Source: JAXLYX01 sp046351215 (GTDB lineage: Bacteria; Myxococcota_A; Polyangia; Polyangiales; Houyiibacteriaceae). Taken from it: a DNA stretch of 64,000 bases. Positions 52,043 to 61,139 of the stretch are shown one piece after another. The notes below the pieces were generated by a model. That model did not search any database. It worked only from the letters and a program-made list of their open reading frames with translations, and was not told the origin of the DNA. Where the stretch lies: assembly GCA_046351215.1 (NCBI GenBank), contig JAXLYX010000012.1:62001-126000 (forward strand). The letters are read 5' to 3'. Position 1 is the first letter of the stretch; each line of letters begins with the position of its first letter. Both the position numbers and the translations under genes were made by a program.

Positions 52043-52963
52043 ATGGACCCCCTCGAGCCGCCCGCCGCGGCGCCTCCTCCCGCCCAGGCCTTCCCCGGCG
52101 GCTTCGGCGCTCCGATGCCTCCGCTCCCCGTCGATCCGGAGAAGCTCGACGTCGGGGACGTGCTCCGGACCTGCACGGTGATCTTCCGCGAGAATTGGCT
52201 CCGCCACGCAGGCTTCGTCGGTCTCTTCCTCGGCTTCGTGTTGCTCGTGTTCGGCGGGGCCGCCGCGATCGTCGTCGCCGTCGGTGCGGCGCTCGGCGAA
52301 GGCCGCACGCAGGATCCGAGCCCCGTCCTCGTCGGCGGAGCCGTCGCGCTCTTCCTCCTGGTCTCCACGGCCTCGCTGCTCGGCTACGCGGTGATGAGCG
52401 CGGGCATCGTCCACGGCACGATCGAAGCGCTGCGTGGAAGGCGGGCGTCGTTCGGCGACATGGTCGGCTCGACGTTCGGCCGCCTCGGCTCCTTGATCGG
52501 CGCCGGCTTCCTCGCCTGGCTCGCCATGGTCGGCGGCATGCTCCTGTGCATCGTCCCCGGCGTCATCGCGGGCCTCACGCTCTGCCTGATCGTCCCCGTG
52601 GTCCTCGAGGAGGGGCTCGGACCGCTCGACGCCGTCACCCGGAGCGCCGAGCTGACGAAGGGGCATCGGGTCGAGATCTTCCTCGCCTTCCTCGCGGCCT
52701 ACGCCCTCGCCTTCCTCGTCCAGATGATCCTCTCCTGCGTGATGATGGTCGTCCTGCTCCCGGTGACGGCGATCGCGGGGGCGGGCGGGGAGGGCTCGAT
52801 CGCGACCCTGGTCGTCACGGGCATCCTCTACACGGTCACGAATCTGGTCAGCACCGTCGCCCAGCAGCTGGCCCTCGCCTATCCGGCCGCCGTCATCTAC
52901 GCCCGGCGCACCGGGGTGGGGCGCGAGGTCGACGCCCAGGCGCTGGCCGACGTCTTCGGTTGA
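52043..52963 (+). CDS. multi-TM membrane protein (YIP1/glycerophosphodiesterase-membrane-like)
   Basis: The 306-aa protein starts with a Pro-rich cytoplasmic part (residues 1-45, then VLRTCTVIFRENWLRHAGFV). About six TM helices follow (near 60-85, 98-118, 135-170, 190-240 and 255-280). The pattern GLTLCLIVPVVLEEGLGPLDAVTRSAELTKGHR is typical of DUF7847/GlpQ-membrane-domain proteins, which occur widely but are uncharacterised. The spacing to the 51708 gene suggests co-transcription. The function is not known. Confidence 0.75.
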   Translation: MDPLEPPAAAPPPAQAFPGGFGAPMPPLPVDPEKLDVGDVLRTCTVIFRENWLRHAGFVGLFLGFVLLVFGGAAAIVVAVGAALGEGRTQDPSPVLVGGAVALFLLVSTASLLGYAVMSAGIVHGTIEALRGRRASFGDMVGSTFGRLGSLIGAGFLAWLAMVGGMLLCIVPGVIAGLTLCLIVPVVLEEGLGPLDAVTRSAELTKGHRVEIFLAFLAAYALAFLVQMILSCVMMVVLLPVTAIAGAGGEGSIATLVVTGILYTVTNLVSTVAQQLALAYPAAVIYARRTGVGREVDAQALADVFG

Positions 52964-53014
52964 ATCGGCTCCAACTGCATGGAAATCCGAGGAAATCCAG
53001 CTGCCGCATCAGCG

Positions 53015-53048
53015 CTGCCACCCACCGTGGGTCGGGGGTGGGCGGCAG
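53015..53048. terminator. strong hairpin after the 52043 gene
   Basis: CTGCCACCCACC and GGTGGGCGGCAG pair over 11 of 12 bases around a 10-base loop; an alternative hairpin ACCCACCGTGGGT lies in the left half. It lies 52 bases after the stop and about 100 before the DUF47 start, so it can separate the two transcripts. No U-tract follows; a Rho-independent role is only inferred. Confidence 0.45.
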
Positions 53049-53150
53049 GCCCTCCCCCCCTCCGCGTGACGCGTGTGTGACAACGCGGTTTCAGACTGTT
53101 CACAGACGGCCCGTCCGGGGCTAAGTAGCGGCCGCGACGAAAGGACAACC

Positions 53151-53768
53151 ATGGCGCTCACGAAGGACGAGGTCTTCTGGTCGGCATTCCGGGGGCATGC
53201 GGAGAAGTCCGTGAAGGCTTCCGCGCTCCTCACGGAGCTGATGCAGCAGCCGGCGGACCACGCACGGCTCGTGCCGGAGATCCGCAAGCTCGAGTCGGAG
53301 GGCGACAAGATCACCCACGACACGGTCAGCGCCCTGCACCAGACCTGGATCACCCCGCTCGATCGGGAGGAGATCCACGCCCTCGTGACCGCGCTCGACG
53401 ACGTGCTCGACTTCATCGAGGCGGCCGCCGTCCGCGTCGAGATGTACGACGTCCGCGAGACGCGGCCCGAGGCCGTCGAGCTCGCCAAGTGCATCGAGCG
53501 CTGCGCCGCCGACCTCCAGAAGTCGATGGCGATGCTGACCAACATGAAGGAGCCGAAGCCGCTCCTCGACCTCTGCGTCGCGATCAACGATCACGAGCAC
53601 GACGCGGACGAGGTCTATCGCCGTGCCATCGCTCGCCTCTTCAAGGAGCGACCCGACCCGCTCGAGGTCATGAAGTGGCGCGACATCTTCGACGCGCTCG
53701 AGACCGCGACGGATCGTGCCGAGGACGTGGCGAACATCCTCGAGGGGATCGTCCTGGAGCACGCGTGA
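53151..53768 (+). CDS. DUF47 family protein, partner of PiT phosphate transporter
   Basis: The 205-aa protein is the PhoU-like DUF47 (TIGR00153) family: all-helical with repeated E/D-x3-D metal-type motifs (EIRKLESEGDKITHDTVSAL; TALDDVLDFIEAAAV; INDHEHDADEVYRRAI; IFDALETATDRAEDVAN). DUF47 proteins are encoded next to PiT-type phosphate transporters and control them. AAAGGA lies before the ATG at 53151. Its stop overlaps the pit start as TGATG, so both are made together. Confidence 0.92.
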   Translation: MALTKDEVFWSAFRGHAEKSVKASALLTELMQQPADHARLVPEIRKLESEGDKITHDTVSALHQTWITPLDREEIHALVTALDDVLDFIEAAAVRVEMYDVRETRPEAVELAKCIERCAADLQKSMAMLTNMKEPKPLLDLCVAINDHEHDADEVYRRAIARLFKERPDPLEVMKWRDIFDALETATDRAEDVANILEGIVLEHA

Positions 53769-54775
53769 TGACCGCGTACGTCGCCCTGATCATCGTCGTC
53801 GCGCTGGTCTTCGACTACATCAACGGCTTCCACGACGCGGCCAATTCGATCGCGACCGTCGTCTCGACGCGCGTGCTCACCCCGCGCGCCGCCGTCGCCT
53901 GGGCCGCGTTCTTCAACTTCGTCGCCTTCCTGGTCTTCCCGACGCACGTCTCCTCGTCGATCGCCAAGGGCGTCGCGCTCGAGGCGCTGACGAACAACGT
54001 GATCCTCGCGACGTTGATCGGCGCGATCCTCTGGAACCTCATCACCTGGTACTGGGGCCTCCCGTCCTCCTCGTCTCACGCGCTGATGGGTGGCTTCGCC
54101 GGCGCCGCGCTCTCGCACACGCCGAGCTTCTCGGTGCTCGAGGGCAAGGTCTTCGGGAAGACGCTGATCTTCATCTTCGTCGCGCCGACGCTCGGCATGA
54201 TCCTCGCGTACGCCTTCTTCAAGCTCGTGCGCAGGCTCTTCGGCCACTGGCGGAACGGGCGGATCGAGCGGGTCTTCCGCCGGGGTCAGCTCGTCTCGGC
54301 GGCGCTCTACTCGCTCGGCCACGGCGGTAACGACGCGCAGAAGACGATGGGCATCATCACCGCGCTCCTCGTCGGGGCCGGGCTCGCCCAGCCGTCGGAG
54401 CATCCGGAGCCGGCGCTCTGGGTCGTGCTCGCCTGCCACACGGCGATGGGTCTCGGGACGTTGAGCGGCGGGTGGCGCATCGTGAAGACGATGGGCATGA
54501 AGATCACGAAGCTGAAGCCCGTCGGCGGCTTCTGTGCCGAGACCGCGGGTGCGACGACGCTCGCGATGGCCGTCTTCCTCGGCGTGCCCGTCTCGACGAC
54601 CCATACGATCACCGGCTCCATCGTCGGCGTCGGCTCGGCCGAGCGTCGGTGGAACGCCGTCCGCTGGGGCGTGGCCGGTCGCATCGTCTGGGCCTGGATC
54701 TTCACCATCCCGGCCGCCGCGATCGTCGCGAGCCTTAGCTACTTCCTGCTCCGCGCGATCACGGGCATCCGCTGA
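53768..54775 (+). CDS. pit: PiT-family inorganic phosphate transporter
   Basis: The 335-aa membrane protein has the two PiT signatures: the N-terminal repeat (DYINGFHDAANSIATVV) and the C-terminal repeat (GHGGNDAQKTMGI, then AETAGATTLAMAVFLGVPVSTTH). About ten TM helices are expected. It takes up phosphate as a metal-phosphate complex driven by proton symport. The ATG overlaps the DUF47 stop by TGATG. No Pho-box-like repeat could be confirmed upstream of the operon. The 3' end overlaps the convergent hydrolase gene by 17 bases. Confidence 0.95.
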   Translation: MTAYVALIIVVALVFDYINGFHDAANSIATVVSTRVLTPRAAVAWAAFFNFVAFLVFPTHVSSSIAKGVALEALTNNVILATLIGAILWNLITWYWGLPSSSSHALMGGFAGAALSHTPSFSVLEGKVFGKTLIFIFVAPTLGMILAYAFFKLVRRLFGHWRNGRIERVFRRGQLVSAALYSLGHGGNDAQKTMGIITALLVGAGLAQPSEHPEPALWVVLACHTAMGLGTLSGGWRIVKTMGMKITKLKPVGGFCAETAGATTLAMAVFLGVPVSTTHTITGSIVGVGSAERRWNAVRWGVAGRIVWAWIFTIPAAAIVASLSYFLLRAITGIR

Positions 54776-55646
54776 TCGGCAGCGGCGAGGCGGGGAGCTC
54801 CCGGACCGGAGCGAGCACGCTCCGGACGAAGACCGAGCTCCCCATCTCGCCGCTCGAGACGCGCAGCATCGGATCCTCGCCGTAGCGTGCGCGCGCGACC
54901 GTGACGGGCTCGCGCGTGCCGAGCTCCGACGCGAGGGCGACGAGCGCCTCGGACTCCCGCTCGAGCCAGTCGGCGCCGTCCGAGAGGACCTTCGCGCCGT
55001 GCAGGCGCACGCGGCCGTGGGTCGGGAGCATGCGGAGCCGCTCTCCGTGTCGGGCGAGGAGGCGGTAGGAGCGGATCGCGTCGTCCTGCGCCGCCTCGAG
55101 GAAGGCGTCGAGCGGCTTGCTCGCGTAGAGGTCGCCCGTGAGCGCGAAGACGTCCTCCTTCGTCTCGAGCACGAACGCCACGTGCGGCGGGGTGTGGCCG
55201 GGCGTGTGGACGGCGACGAGGGCGCCTCCCCGATCCTCGAAGACGTCGCCCGGATCGTAGGGGACGAGGTCCTCGGCGGAGACCGGATGCGGATCGCCCC
55301 AGTAGCGAGCGCGGTAGGGAGGCACCTTCCGGAGCGCCACGATCACGTCGAGCAGCGCGCGTGGCGCGTGCACAGGGATCCTCCCGATCGCGTCGAGGAT
55401 CGGCCGTACGTTCCCGATGTGGTCCTCGTGCTGGTGCGTCAGCAGGATGCGCTTCGGTGGATCGCGGCGCACGAGCTCGAGGACCGCGTCGGTGACGCGC
55501 GTGCTGCCCGTGTCGATCAGCGTGTCGCCGAGCCGGTACACGCTGACCTGGGCGCCGTCGGGCGGATCGAGGGGAAGGAAGGAGACCCGGCGGAACGGGC
55601 CGTGGACGGTCTCGTCGACGGCCACCCTGTCGACGGTGCGGGTCAC
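54759..55646 (-). CDS. metallo-beta-lactamase-fold hydrolase
   Basis: The 295-aa protein has the metallo-hydrolase metal motif THQHEDHIG (H-x-H-x-D-H, residues 69-77), a later His in VHTPGHTPPH, Asp in LTGDLY and His in MLPTHGR, so a two-metal site is plausible. A C-terminal helical domain may form a winged helix as in LACTB2/RNaseZ-like proteins. The substrate is unknown. It starts at GTG 55646, overlapping the DUF1003 stop (GTGA), so both are translated together. Confidence 0.88.
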   Translation of the reverse strand: MTRTVDRVAVDETVHGPFRRVSFLPLDPPDGAQVSVYRLGDTLIDTGSTRVTDAVLELVRRDPPKRILLTHQHEDHIGNVRPILDAIGRIPVHAPRALLDVIVALRKVPPYRARYWGDPHPVSAEDLVPYDPGDVFEDRGGALVAVHTPGHTPPHVAFVLETKEDVFALTGDLYASKPLDAFLEAAQDDAIRSYRLLARHGERLRMLPTHGRVRLHGAKVLSDGADWLERESEALVALASELGTREPVTVARARYGEDPMLRVSSGEMGSSVFVRSVLAPVRELPASPLPISGCP

Positions 55647-56467
55647 CGGGCCTCCAGGCTCGAGAGGCGCTCGTTCACCTCGGAGCGGAGCTCGCCGAGC
55701 TCGCGGAGCAACGTCTCGATGTTGACCTCGTTCTTCAGGTTCACCTGGTAGTCGTTCACCGCGCGGGCGCGGTCCTTCGTGTTCTCGCGGTTCTGGCTCA
55801 TCATGATGAGCGGCCCCTGGAGGCTCACGAGGAGCGCGAGGAAGAGGTTGTAGGCCTCGTACGGGTAGCGATCGAAGGCGTGCTCGCCGAGCAGCTCGTT
55901 CGTCACCGCCCAGGTCAGCGAGAGCCCGAGCAGGAGCAGGATGAAGCTCCAGGAACCGTTCAGCGACGCCACTCGGTCCGCGAGCCTCGCGGCCCAGGTC
56001 AGGCTCTTGTCGAGCTCCGCGTCGACGTCCTTGGCGGCATGGGCCGAGAGCCGCGCGTCCGCGGAGCGGAGGTGCCCCGAGACCGTGCGGAGCAGCGCCA
56101 TCGCCGTCTCGGGGCGCTTCGCGAGATGAGCGACCAGCGTGCCGCGCCGTAGCTCGTAGAGGACGATGTCGGTGCTCGCGAGGGCGCTCGCGGAGCGTGG
56201 CTTCTGGTCGAAGAGCGAGAGCTCGCCGAAGTGCTCGCCGGGGCCGAGGTCATTCAGGCTGAGCCTCCGCGAGCCCTCGCCCGGCAGGTACACGTTCACC
56301 GAGCCCTCGGCGACGACGTACATCGAGTCCCCCGCGTCGCCCTGCGCGAAGATCGCCTCGCCCGCTCGGAATCGGCGCTCCTCGCATCGTGCCGCGAGGG
56401 CCTCGAGGTCCGCGTCGGCGATCCCCTCGAAGAGGGGGAGGGTTCGGAAGATCTGGATGGCGGACAT
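55643..56467 (-). CDS. cyclic-nucleotide-binding plus DUF1003 membrane protein
   Basis: The 274-aa protein has an N-terminal cNMP-binding barrel (residues 8-120: PLFEGIADADLEALAARCEE; GDAGDSMYVVAEGSVNVYL; GPGEHFGELSLFDQKPRSAS, the phosphate-binding cassette). DUF1003 follows, with two TM helices near 165-190 and 205-228 and the RAVNDYQVNLKNEVNIETLL end. The cassette looks complete, so cAMP or cGMP binding is plausible. The stop overlaps the next gene by GTGA. The function of DUF1003 is unknown. Confidence 0.9.
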   Translation of the reverse strand: MSAIQIFRTLPLFEGIADADLEALAARCEERRFRAGEAIFAQGDAGDSMYVVAEGSVNVYLPGEGSRRLSLNDLGPGEHFGELSLFDQKPRSASALASTDIVLYELRRGTLVAHLAKRPETAMALLRTVSGHLRSADARLSAHAAKDVDAELDKSLTWAARLADRVASLNGSWSFILLLLGLSLTWAVTNELLGEHAFDRYPYEAYNLFLALLVSLQGPLIMMSQNRENTKDRARAVNDYQVNLKNEVNIETLLRELGELRSEVNERLSSLEAR

Positions 56468-56560
56468 GCTCCTGCTCCCGCGCGACCCTCCGAACCCACG
56501 AGGAGCGGCGCTTCGGTCCGAGGATGAGGCGAAAGGAGCCCGCTCGCCAATCCGTCGGCC

Positions 56561-57805
56561 TCAGGCCGGCGAGGGCGAAGGCTCGGGCCGGCTGCGCGCG
56601 AAGGCGAGGAAGACGCCCGCGAGGAGGATCGCGGGCAGGGCGATCTCGAGGGCGCCGGCGAGCGCGAGGCCGGCGTCCGTGCCCGCATGGATGGAGCGCT
56701 CGCTCCGATGGCCGACCCACTCGGGGCTGAACGCGTCGCCGAGGAGGTGGATGAGCAGCACGTTCACGGCGGTGCCCGTCGCGCGGACGGAAGCGGGGAG
56801 CGCGCTCACGGTCATGGCGTTCACGGGGCTCGTGTTCACGAAGAGCAGGAGCATCGCGAGGAAGAAGCAGCCGTAGGTCGTCGGGAGGTTCGCCGTGTGG
56901 AGCGCGACGTAGACGGCGGGGGCGGCGAGGAGCAGCGTGACGGCGCTGAGATCGACGCCGGCGTTCGGGAAGCGGTGCTGGAGCTTGTCCGTGACGAAGC
57001 CGCCCGCGAAGGTCCCGAGGATGCCCGTCACGACGGCGATGCCGCCGAAGACCGTGCCGGCCTCGCCCGTGGTCACGCCGAACTTCCGCTGCAGCAGCGT
57101 CGGGCCCCAGGTCGAGAGCGCGCCCATGGCGAACGTGTAGGCGACGTAGCTCGCGGTGCAGGCGACCCAGACCCGGTTCGCGAAGATGCCGCGCAGCCGT
57201 TCGCGCATGCTCGTCGGCGGCGCGGCCTCGCGGTGGACGTCCATCGCGCCCCGCTCCGGATCCGGCAGCCGCGCCATGCGCGCCGCGAAGAAGAGGCCGG
57301 GGAGACCGGCGACGAGGAACGCGGCGCGCCAGCCGAAGTGCTGCGCCACGATGCCGCCGAGCCCGTAGCCGAGCGCCGAGCCGACGGGGATCGCGAGGTA
57401 GAACCAGGTGAAGCGCTTCGCTCGCTCGCTCTCGTGGAAGCAGTCGGAGAGCACGGCGGGTCCGAGGCTCGCGTAGGCGGCCTCGCCGACGCCGACGAAG
57501 CTCCGCGTCACGAGCAGCGTGCCGTAGTCGTTCACGAACGCGGCGCCCATCGTCGCCACGCTCCAGATCGCCACGCCGAGCGCGATGAGGCGCGGCCGGT
57601 GGTGGCGGTCGGCGAGCCAACCGAAGAGCGGCGCCGAGAGCATGTAGACGATCACGAAGACGAAGGTGAGCCGCCCGAGCTCCACGTCGTCGAGCGAGAG
57701 TCCGTGACCGAGCGGCTCGAGCACCGCCGCGACCACGTAGCGGTCGAGGTAGTTGAGCAGGTTGATCAGCGTGAGCAGGACGAGCGTTCGCTGGGGCGAG
57801 TTCAT
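56561..57805 (-). CDS. MFS transporter, Spinster-like
   Basis: The 414-aa protein has 12 predicted TM helices and the MFS motif A loop (GWLADRHHRPRLIALG, residues 62-77). TM1 is LLTLINLLNYLDRYVVAAVL, and the conserved NYLDR is typical of the Spinster-type MFS group. Others are SFVGVGEAAYASLGPAVL and VFGGIAVVTGILGTFAGGFV. The substrate is unknown; lipids or organic acids are usual in related families. No signal peptide. The 93-base gap upstream of the cNMP gene suggests separate or loosely joined transcription. Confidence 0.9.
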   Translation of the reverse strand: MNSPQRTLVLLTLINLLNYLDRYVVAAVLEPLGHGLSLDDVELGRLTFVFVIVYMLSAPLFGWLADRHHRPRLIALGVAIWSVATMGAAFVNDYGTLLVTRSFVGVGEAAYASLGPAVLSDCFHESERAKRFTWFYLAIPVGSALGYGLGGIVAQHFGWRAAFLVAGLPGLFFAARMARLPDPERGAMDVHREAAPPTSMRERLRGIFANRVWVACTASYVAYTFAMGALSTWGPTLLQRKFGVTTGEAGTVFGGIAVVTGILGTFAGGFVTDKLQHRFPNAGVDLSAVTLLLAAPAVYVALHTANLPTTYGCFFLAMLLLFVNTSPVNAMTVSALPASVRATGTAVNVLLIHLLGDAFSPEWVGHRSERSIHAGTDAGLALAGALEIALPAILLAGVFLAFARSRPEPSPSPA

Positions 57806-57850
57806 GGATCCCGCGAAACTAGCCGGGAACCCCCGCCCGCGACAACAACC

Positions 57851-58276
57851 TCATTCCTTCGGGAGGATCGCCATCGTGAGCCGCGAGATGCAGCTCAAGC
57901 GGCCCTCTTCGTCCTCGATCCGGATCTCCCAGAGGTGGGTCGTGCGTCCGAGGTGGATCGGACGGCAGACGCCCTTGACCCGTCCCTTGCGGATCGCGCG
58001 CACGTGGTTCGCGTTGATCTCGAGGCCGACGCAGATCGACTTCGTCGCGTCCATGACCAGGCTCGACGCGATGCTGCCGAGCGTCTCGGCGAGGAGCACG
58101 TTGGCGCCGCCGTGCACGATCCCGTAGGGCTGCACCGTGCGATGGTCGACGGGCATCGTCGCGGCCAGGTGATCCTCGCCGGCCTCGACGAACTCGATGC
58201 CCATGTGCTCCACGGCCGTGCCCTTGCAGCTCGCGTTCATCTGCTCGAGCGAGGGAATCGTCTTCCAGATCGTCAT
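57851..58276 (-). CDS. hotdog-fold thioesterase (PaaI/YdiI type)
   Basis: The 141-aa protein is a 4-hydroxybenzoyl-CoA/PaaI-like thioesterase: GIVHGGANVLLAETLGSIAS carries the catalytic Glu and the hotdog helix, followed by KGRVKGVCRPIHLGRTTHLW and the strand LSCISRLTMAIL. It would hydrolyse acyl-CoA thioesters, possibly an aromatic or quinone precursor. Its substrate cannot be told from the sequence. The start is ATG at 58276. It lies between an MFS transporter and a GNAT gene, all on the minus strand, separated by 45 and 63 bases. Confidence 0.9.
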   Translation of the reverse strand: MTIWKTIPSLEQMNASCKGTAVEHMGIEFVEAGEDHLAATMPVDHRTVQPYGIVHGGANVLLAETLGSIASSLVMDATKSICVGLEINANHVRAIRKGRVKGVCRPIHLGRTTHLWEIRIEDEEGRLSCISRLTMAILPKE

Positions 58277-58339
58277 CGGTCGCTCCGTGCGCGCCCTCGG
58301 GGTCGCGACGGGGAACCCTGACTCCGGAGCGGGGCGCGA

Positions 58340-58852
58340 TCAACCGTCCGCCAGCTCCCGCTCCATCACGTAGTCGTCCATCACGTAGCCGCCGCCGATG
58401 TCGAAGGTGGCGGCCTGGCGGATCCGGTAGCCGGCACGCTCGTAGGCCCGGATCGCGACGACGTTCCGCTTGTTCACCTGGAGCACGACCGTCCGCGCCC
58501 CGGCCGCCCGGGCCCTCTGCTCGACGCGCTCGAGCATCGCGGCGCCGCGCCCGAGCCCTCGCTCGGTCGCCAGCACGTAGAGCTTGTGGAGCTTCCATTC
58601 GTGCGGCCTGCCCGAGGGGCCGTAGGAGGCATAGCCGACGGGTCGCTCGTCGACGTACGCGAGGTCGAAGGCGATGCCTTCCCCGAGCTCGCGTTCGAGC
58701 ACGGTGGGCGCGTACATCCGCTCGAGCATGTAGTCGACCTGCGCGACCTCGAGGATCGAGGGGTAGTGCTCGCGCCAGATCACCTCGGCCAGGGTGCGGA
58801 CGAGGGCGAGGTCGTCGGGACCGGCGGGGAGGATGCGGAAGGAGGAGGACAT
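58340..58852 (-). CDS. GNAT acetyltransferase
   Basis: The 170-aa protein has the GNAT motif A EWKLHKLYVLATERGLGRGA (acetyl-CoA loop TERGLGRGA near residues 90-98) and the B part VVLQVNKRNVVAIRAYERAG. The N-terminus begins MSSSFRILPAGPDDL, typical of family starts. The longer frame to 58984 is rejected as it lies in the divergent promoter region. The substrate is unknown. It is divergent from the flavin-binding gene at 58953 across about 100 bases. Confidence 0.9.
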   Translation of the reverse strand: MSSSFRILPAGPDDLALVRTLAEVIWREHYPSILEVAQVDYMLERMYAPTVLERELGEGIAFDLAYVDERPVGYASYGPSGRPHEWKLHKLYVLATERGLGRGAAMLERVEQRARAAGARTVVLQVNKRNVVAIRAYERAGYRIRQAATFDIGGGYVMDDYVMERELADG

Positions 58853-58952
58853 GCCCGAACGATAGCGCCCCCTCGGATCGAGCCGACCTGGTCTATCGGA
58901 ATTCGCAGAACTGGTACAGCTCGATGGACCAGCGCGGTGGGAGGGTCCGTAG

Positions 58953-59606
58953 ATGACGAGCTCCTCCTCTCCGCCCCGCAGCACCGTGAAGCGGCTCCCC
59001 GCGCGCGCGAGCTACGACACCCCGACGGTCCACGCGATCCTCGACGCGGGCCTCGTCGCCCACGTGGGCTTCGTCGTCGACGGACAGCCCTTCGTGATCC
59101 CGATGGCGTACGCGCGCCGCGGCGGGACCCTCTACCTGCACGGGGCGCCGGCGAGCCGACTCCAGAAGATCCTCGCCGAGGGCGGTCCCGTGGTCGTGAC
59201 GGTGACCCTCGTCGACGGGCTCGTGCTCGCGCGCTCGGCGTTCCACCACTCGATGAACTACCGCTCGGTGGTCGCGTTCGGCCGGGCCCGCAGCGTGCTC
59301 GACGCGTCGGAGAAGAAGGCCGCGTTCGAGGCGCTCGTCGATCACGTCGTGCCGGGACGCTCGGCCCGCGTGCGGCCGCCGGACGCGAAGGAGACCGCGG
59401 GGACCCATGTCCTCGCCTTCGAGATCGAGGAAGCCTCCGCGAAGATCCGCACCGGCCCGCCGAAGGACGACGAGGAGGACCGCGACCTGCCGGTCTGGGC
59501 GGGCGAGATCCCCCTCCCGGTCCTCGGTGCGACGCCCGTGGACGACTCGCTCCTGCCGACGAAGGCGGTCCCGACGGACGAGGAGCAGGCCTACCGGAGG
59601 CCGTGA
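58953..59606 (+). CDS. pyridoxamine 5'-phosphate oxidase-like flavin split-barrel protein
   Basis: The 217-aa protein has the split-barrel fold of PNPOx-like flavoproteins: YDTPTVHAILDAGLVAHVGF, then FVIPMAYARRGGTLYLHGAP (FMN-binding strand and loop) and FHHSMNYRSVVAFGRARSVL. It resembles the NimA/nitroimidazole-reductase-like branch. An FMN- or heme-type cofactor is expected; the substrate is unknown. The C-terminus (AGEIPLPVLGATPVDD) is also typical. The ATG at 58953 follows GGGAGGG. Confidence 0.9.
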   Translation: MTSSSSPPRSTVKRLPARASYDTPTVHAILDAGLVAHVGFVVDGQPFVIPMAYARRGGTLYLHGAPASRLQKILAEGGPVVVTVTLVDGLVLARSAFHHSMNYRSVVAFGRARSVLDASEKKAAFEALVDHVVPGRSARVRPPDAKETAGTHVLAFEIEEASAKIRTGPPKDDEEDRDLPVWAGEIPLPVLGATPVDDSLLPTKAVPTDEEQAYRRP

Positions 59607-59696
59607 GGGAATCCGCTCGGTCGAGCTGACCCGATCGCGGGCGTCCGCTCCTCTCTCCGGCTCGAGGACACCCTCCATCGTCCTCGCCGGAGCCTC

Positions 59697-61130
59697 ATGC
59701 GACTCGCCTCTTCGTCTCGTCTCGCGTTCGTGATCGTCCTCGCATCGCTCGTCCCCGGATGCTCGGGCTGCGATTCCACCGCCTCGAACGGCGGCTCGGG
59801 GAACGGAGGCGGGGGCTCCGACGGTGGCGGCTCGATCGTTCCCGGCGCCGACGGCTCGGTGGGCGGCGACGCCTCCGTTGCCGGCGACGCGGGGCTCGCC
59901 GGCTTCTGCTCGGGCTCGGGGCCTCTGCTCCTCGTCCCGGGCGCGGGCGGAGCCTCGCTCTGCAGCGGGGAGCTCGCCCAGACGACCTTCCGCTACGCGG
60001 TCTGCAGCTGCGGCCGGTTCGCGATCTCGAACACCTTCGCGACGGACTCCTTCGACAGCCGCGACGGCGCGTATTCGAGCGCCTCGAGCGGGAACGCCGG
60101 CTCGTTCGGGACGAACGGGAACGTGACGCTGCACGCGGCGGCCGACGTCGGTGGCTCGGTCTGGGTGCACGGGACGAGCGGCATCTCGGCGGGTGCCTCG
60201 GGCGCGCTCCATGCCGCGGGAGAGCTGAAGGTGAACGGCCCGCTCTCGAGCGCGAGCTCGGTCGACGTCGGTCACGATGCGTTCGTGGAAGGTGACCTCT
60301 CGGCCGCGAGCCTCTCGGTCGGGGCGACGCTGACGCAGCCCGCGGGGGCCCTCCGCACCGTCGCGGGCGCCACGAGCGTCGGCGCGCTCGCGAGCGCGCC
60401 CGTCGACTTCCCGCCTCCCTGCGCCTGCGAAGCGGACGAGCTCGTCGACGTCGCCGGGCTCGTCGCCGCGCAGGCCACGGCGAACGACAACGCCGCCGCC
60501 GGCTTCGATCCCTCGGTGCTCGTCGGCTACACCGGACCGACCACGATCGACCTCCCGTGCGGGCGGCTCCACGCTCCGAGCCTGAGCGGCAACGGCACGC
60601 TCACGCTGCGCGTCGCGCACCGCACGGCGCTCTTCCTCGGGGGCGACCTCGAGCCCGGCGCGGACTTCCGGGTCGAGATCGTGGGCGGAGGCGAGCTCGA
60701 CCTCTTCGTCGAGGGCAACGTGGTGAGCGCCCACCGCCTCGACCTCGGCTCGATCGACGCCCCGTCGAGGGTGAGGCTCTACGTCGGTGGGAGCCAGCCG
60801 ATCGCCCTCTCCGGCGGCGCGGTCTTCGCGGGCAACGTCTACGCACCGCACGCGGAGTTCACGATGAGCACCGCGATCGAGATCTACGGCTCGCTCTTCG
60901 CGGCCGGCATCGTCGCGAGCGATCGGCTCACGGTCCACTACGACGCGGCGATCCTCGCGGCCGGGAACGACTGCGGCCCGCCGCCGAGCACCTGCACGAG
61001 CTGCCGCGACTGCGGCAACCAGGCCTGCACCGCCGGAGGCAGCTGCGGGGCCTGCACGAGCAACGCGGATTGCTGCTCGCCGCTCGTCTGCCACGCGGGC
61101 TCGTGCGTCCCCGAGATCGTCATCGAATGA
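59697..61130 (+). CDS. lipoprotein with beta-solenoid-like core and Cys-rich tail
   Basis: The 477-aa product has lipobox LVPGC (Cys22), a Gly/Asp/Ser-rich linker (residues 25-65) and a long Gly/Ala/Ser core of short strand repeats (VTLHAAADVGGSVWVHGTSG to VDVGHDAFVEGDLSAASLSV), which looks like a polymer-forming or solenoid fold (DUF7305-like). CGRLHAPSLSGNG, FVEGNVVSAHRLDLGSIDAP and YAPHAEFTM follow. It ends in a Cys-rich tail (CGNQACTAGGSCGACTSNADCCSPLVC). A convergent paralogue lies 9 bases away at 61140. Surface adhesion is possible but unproven. Confidence 0.78.
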   Translation: MRLASSSRLAFVIVLASLVPGCSGCDSTASNGGSGNGGGGSDGGGSIVPGADGSVGGDASVAGDAGLAGFCSGSGPLLLVPGAGGASLCSGELAQTTFRYAVCSCGRFAISNTFATDSFDSRDGAYSSASSGNAGSFGTNGNVTLHAAADVGGSVWVHGTSGISAGASGALHAAGELKVNGPLSSASSVDVGHDAFVEGDLSAASLSVGATLTQPAGALRTVAGATSVGALASAPVDFPPPCACEADELVDVAGLVAAQATANDNAAAGFDPSVLVGYTGPTTIDLPCGRLHAPSLSGNGTLTLRVAHRTALFLGGDLEPGADFRVEIVGGGELDLFVEGNVVSAHRLDLGSIDAPSRVRLYVGGSQPIALSGGAVFAGNVYAPHAEFTMSTAIEIYGSLFAAGIVASDRLTVHYDAAILAAGNDCGPPPSTCTSCRDCGNQACTAGGSCGACTSNADCCSPLVCHAGSCVPEIVIE

Positions 61131-61139
61131 GCGCGGAGC

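Noticed and set aside
53073..53150. PhoB-type box upstream of the DUF47-pit operon
   Set aside because: TGTGACAAC and TGTTCACAG are seen but do not form the usual 11-bp-phased TGTCA repeats.
58893..61094. 733-aa minus-strand frame over the flavin and lipoprotein genes
   Set aside because: Antisense frame with Arg/Ala/Glu composition only; the plus-strand genes have signal peptide and motifs.
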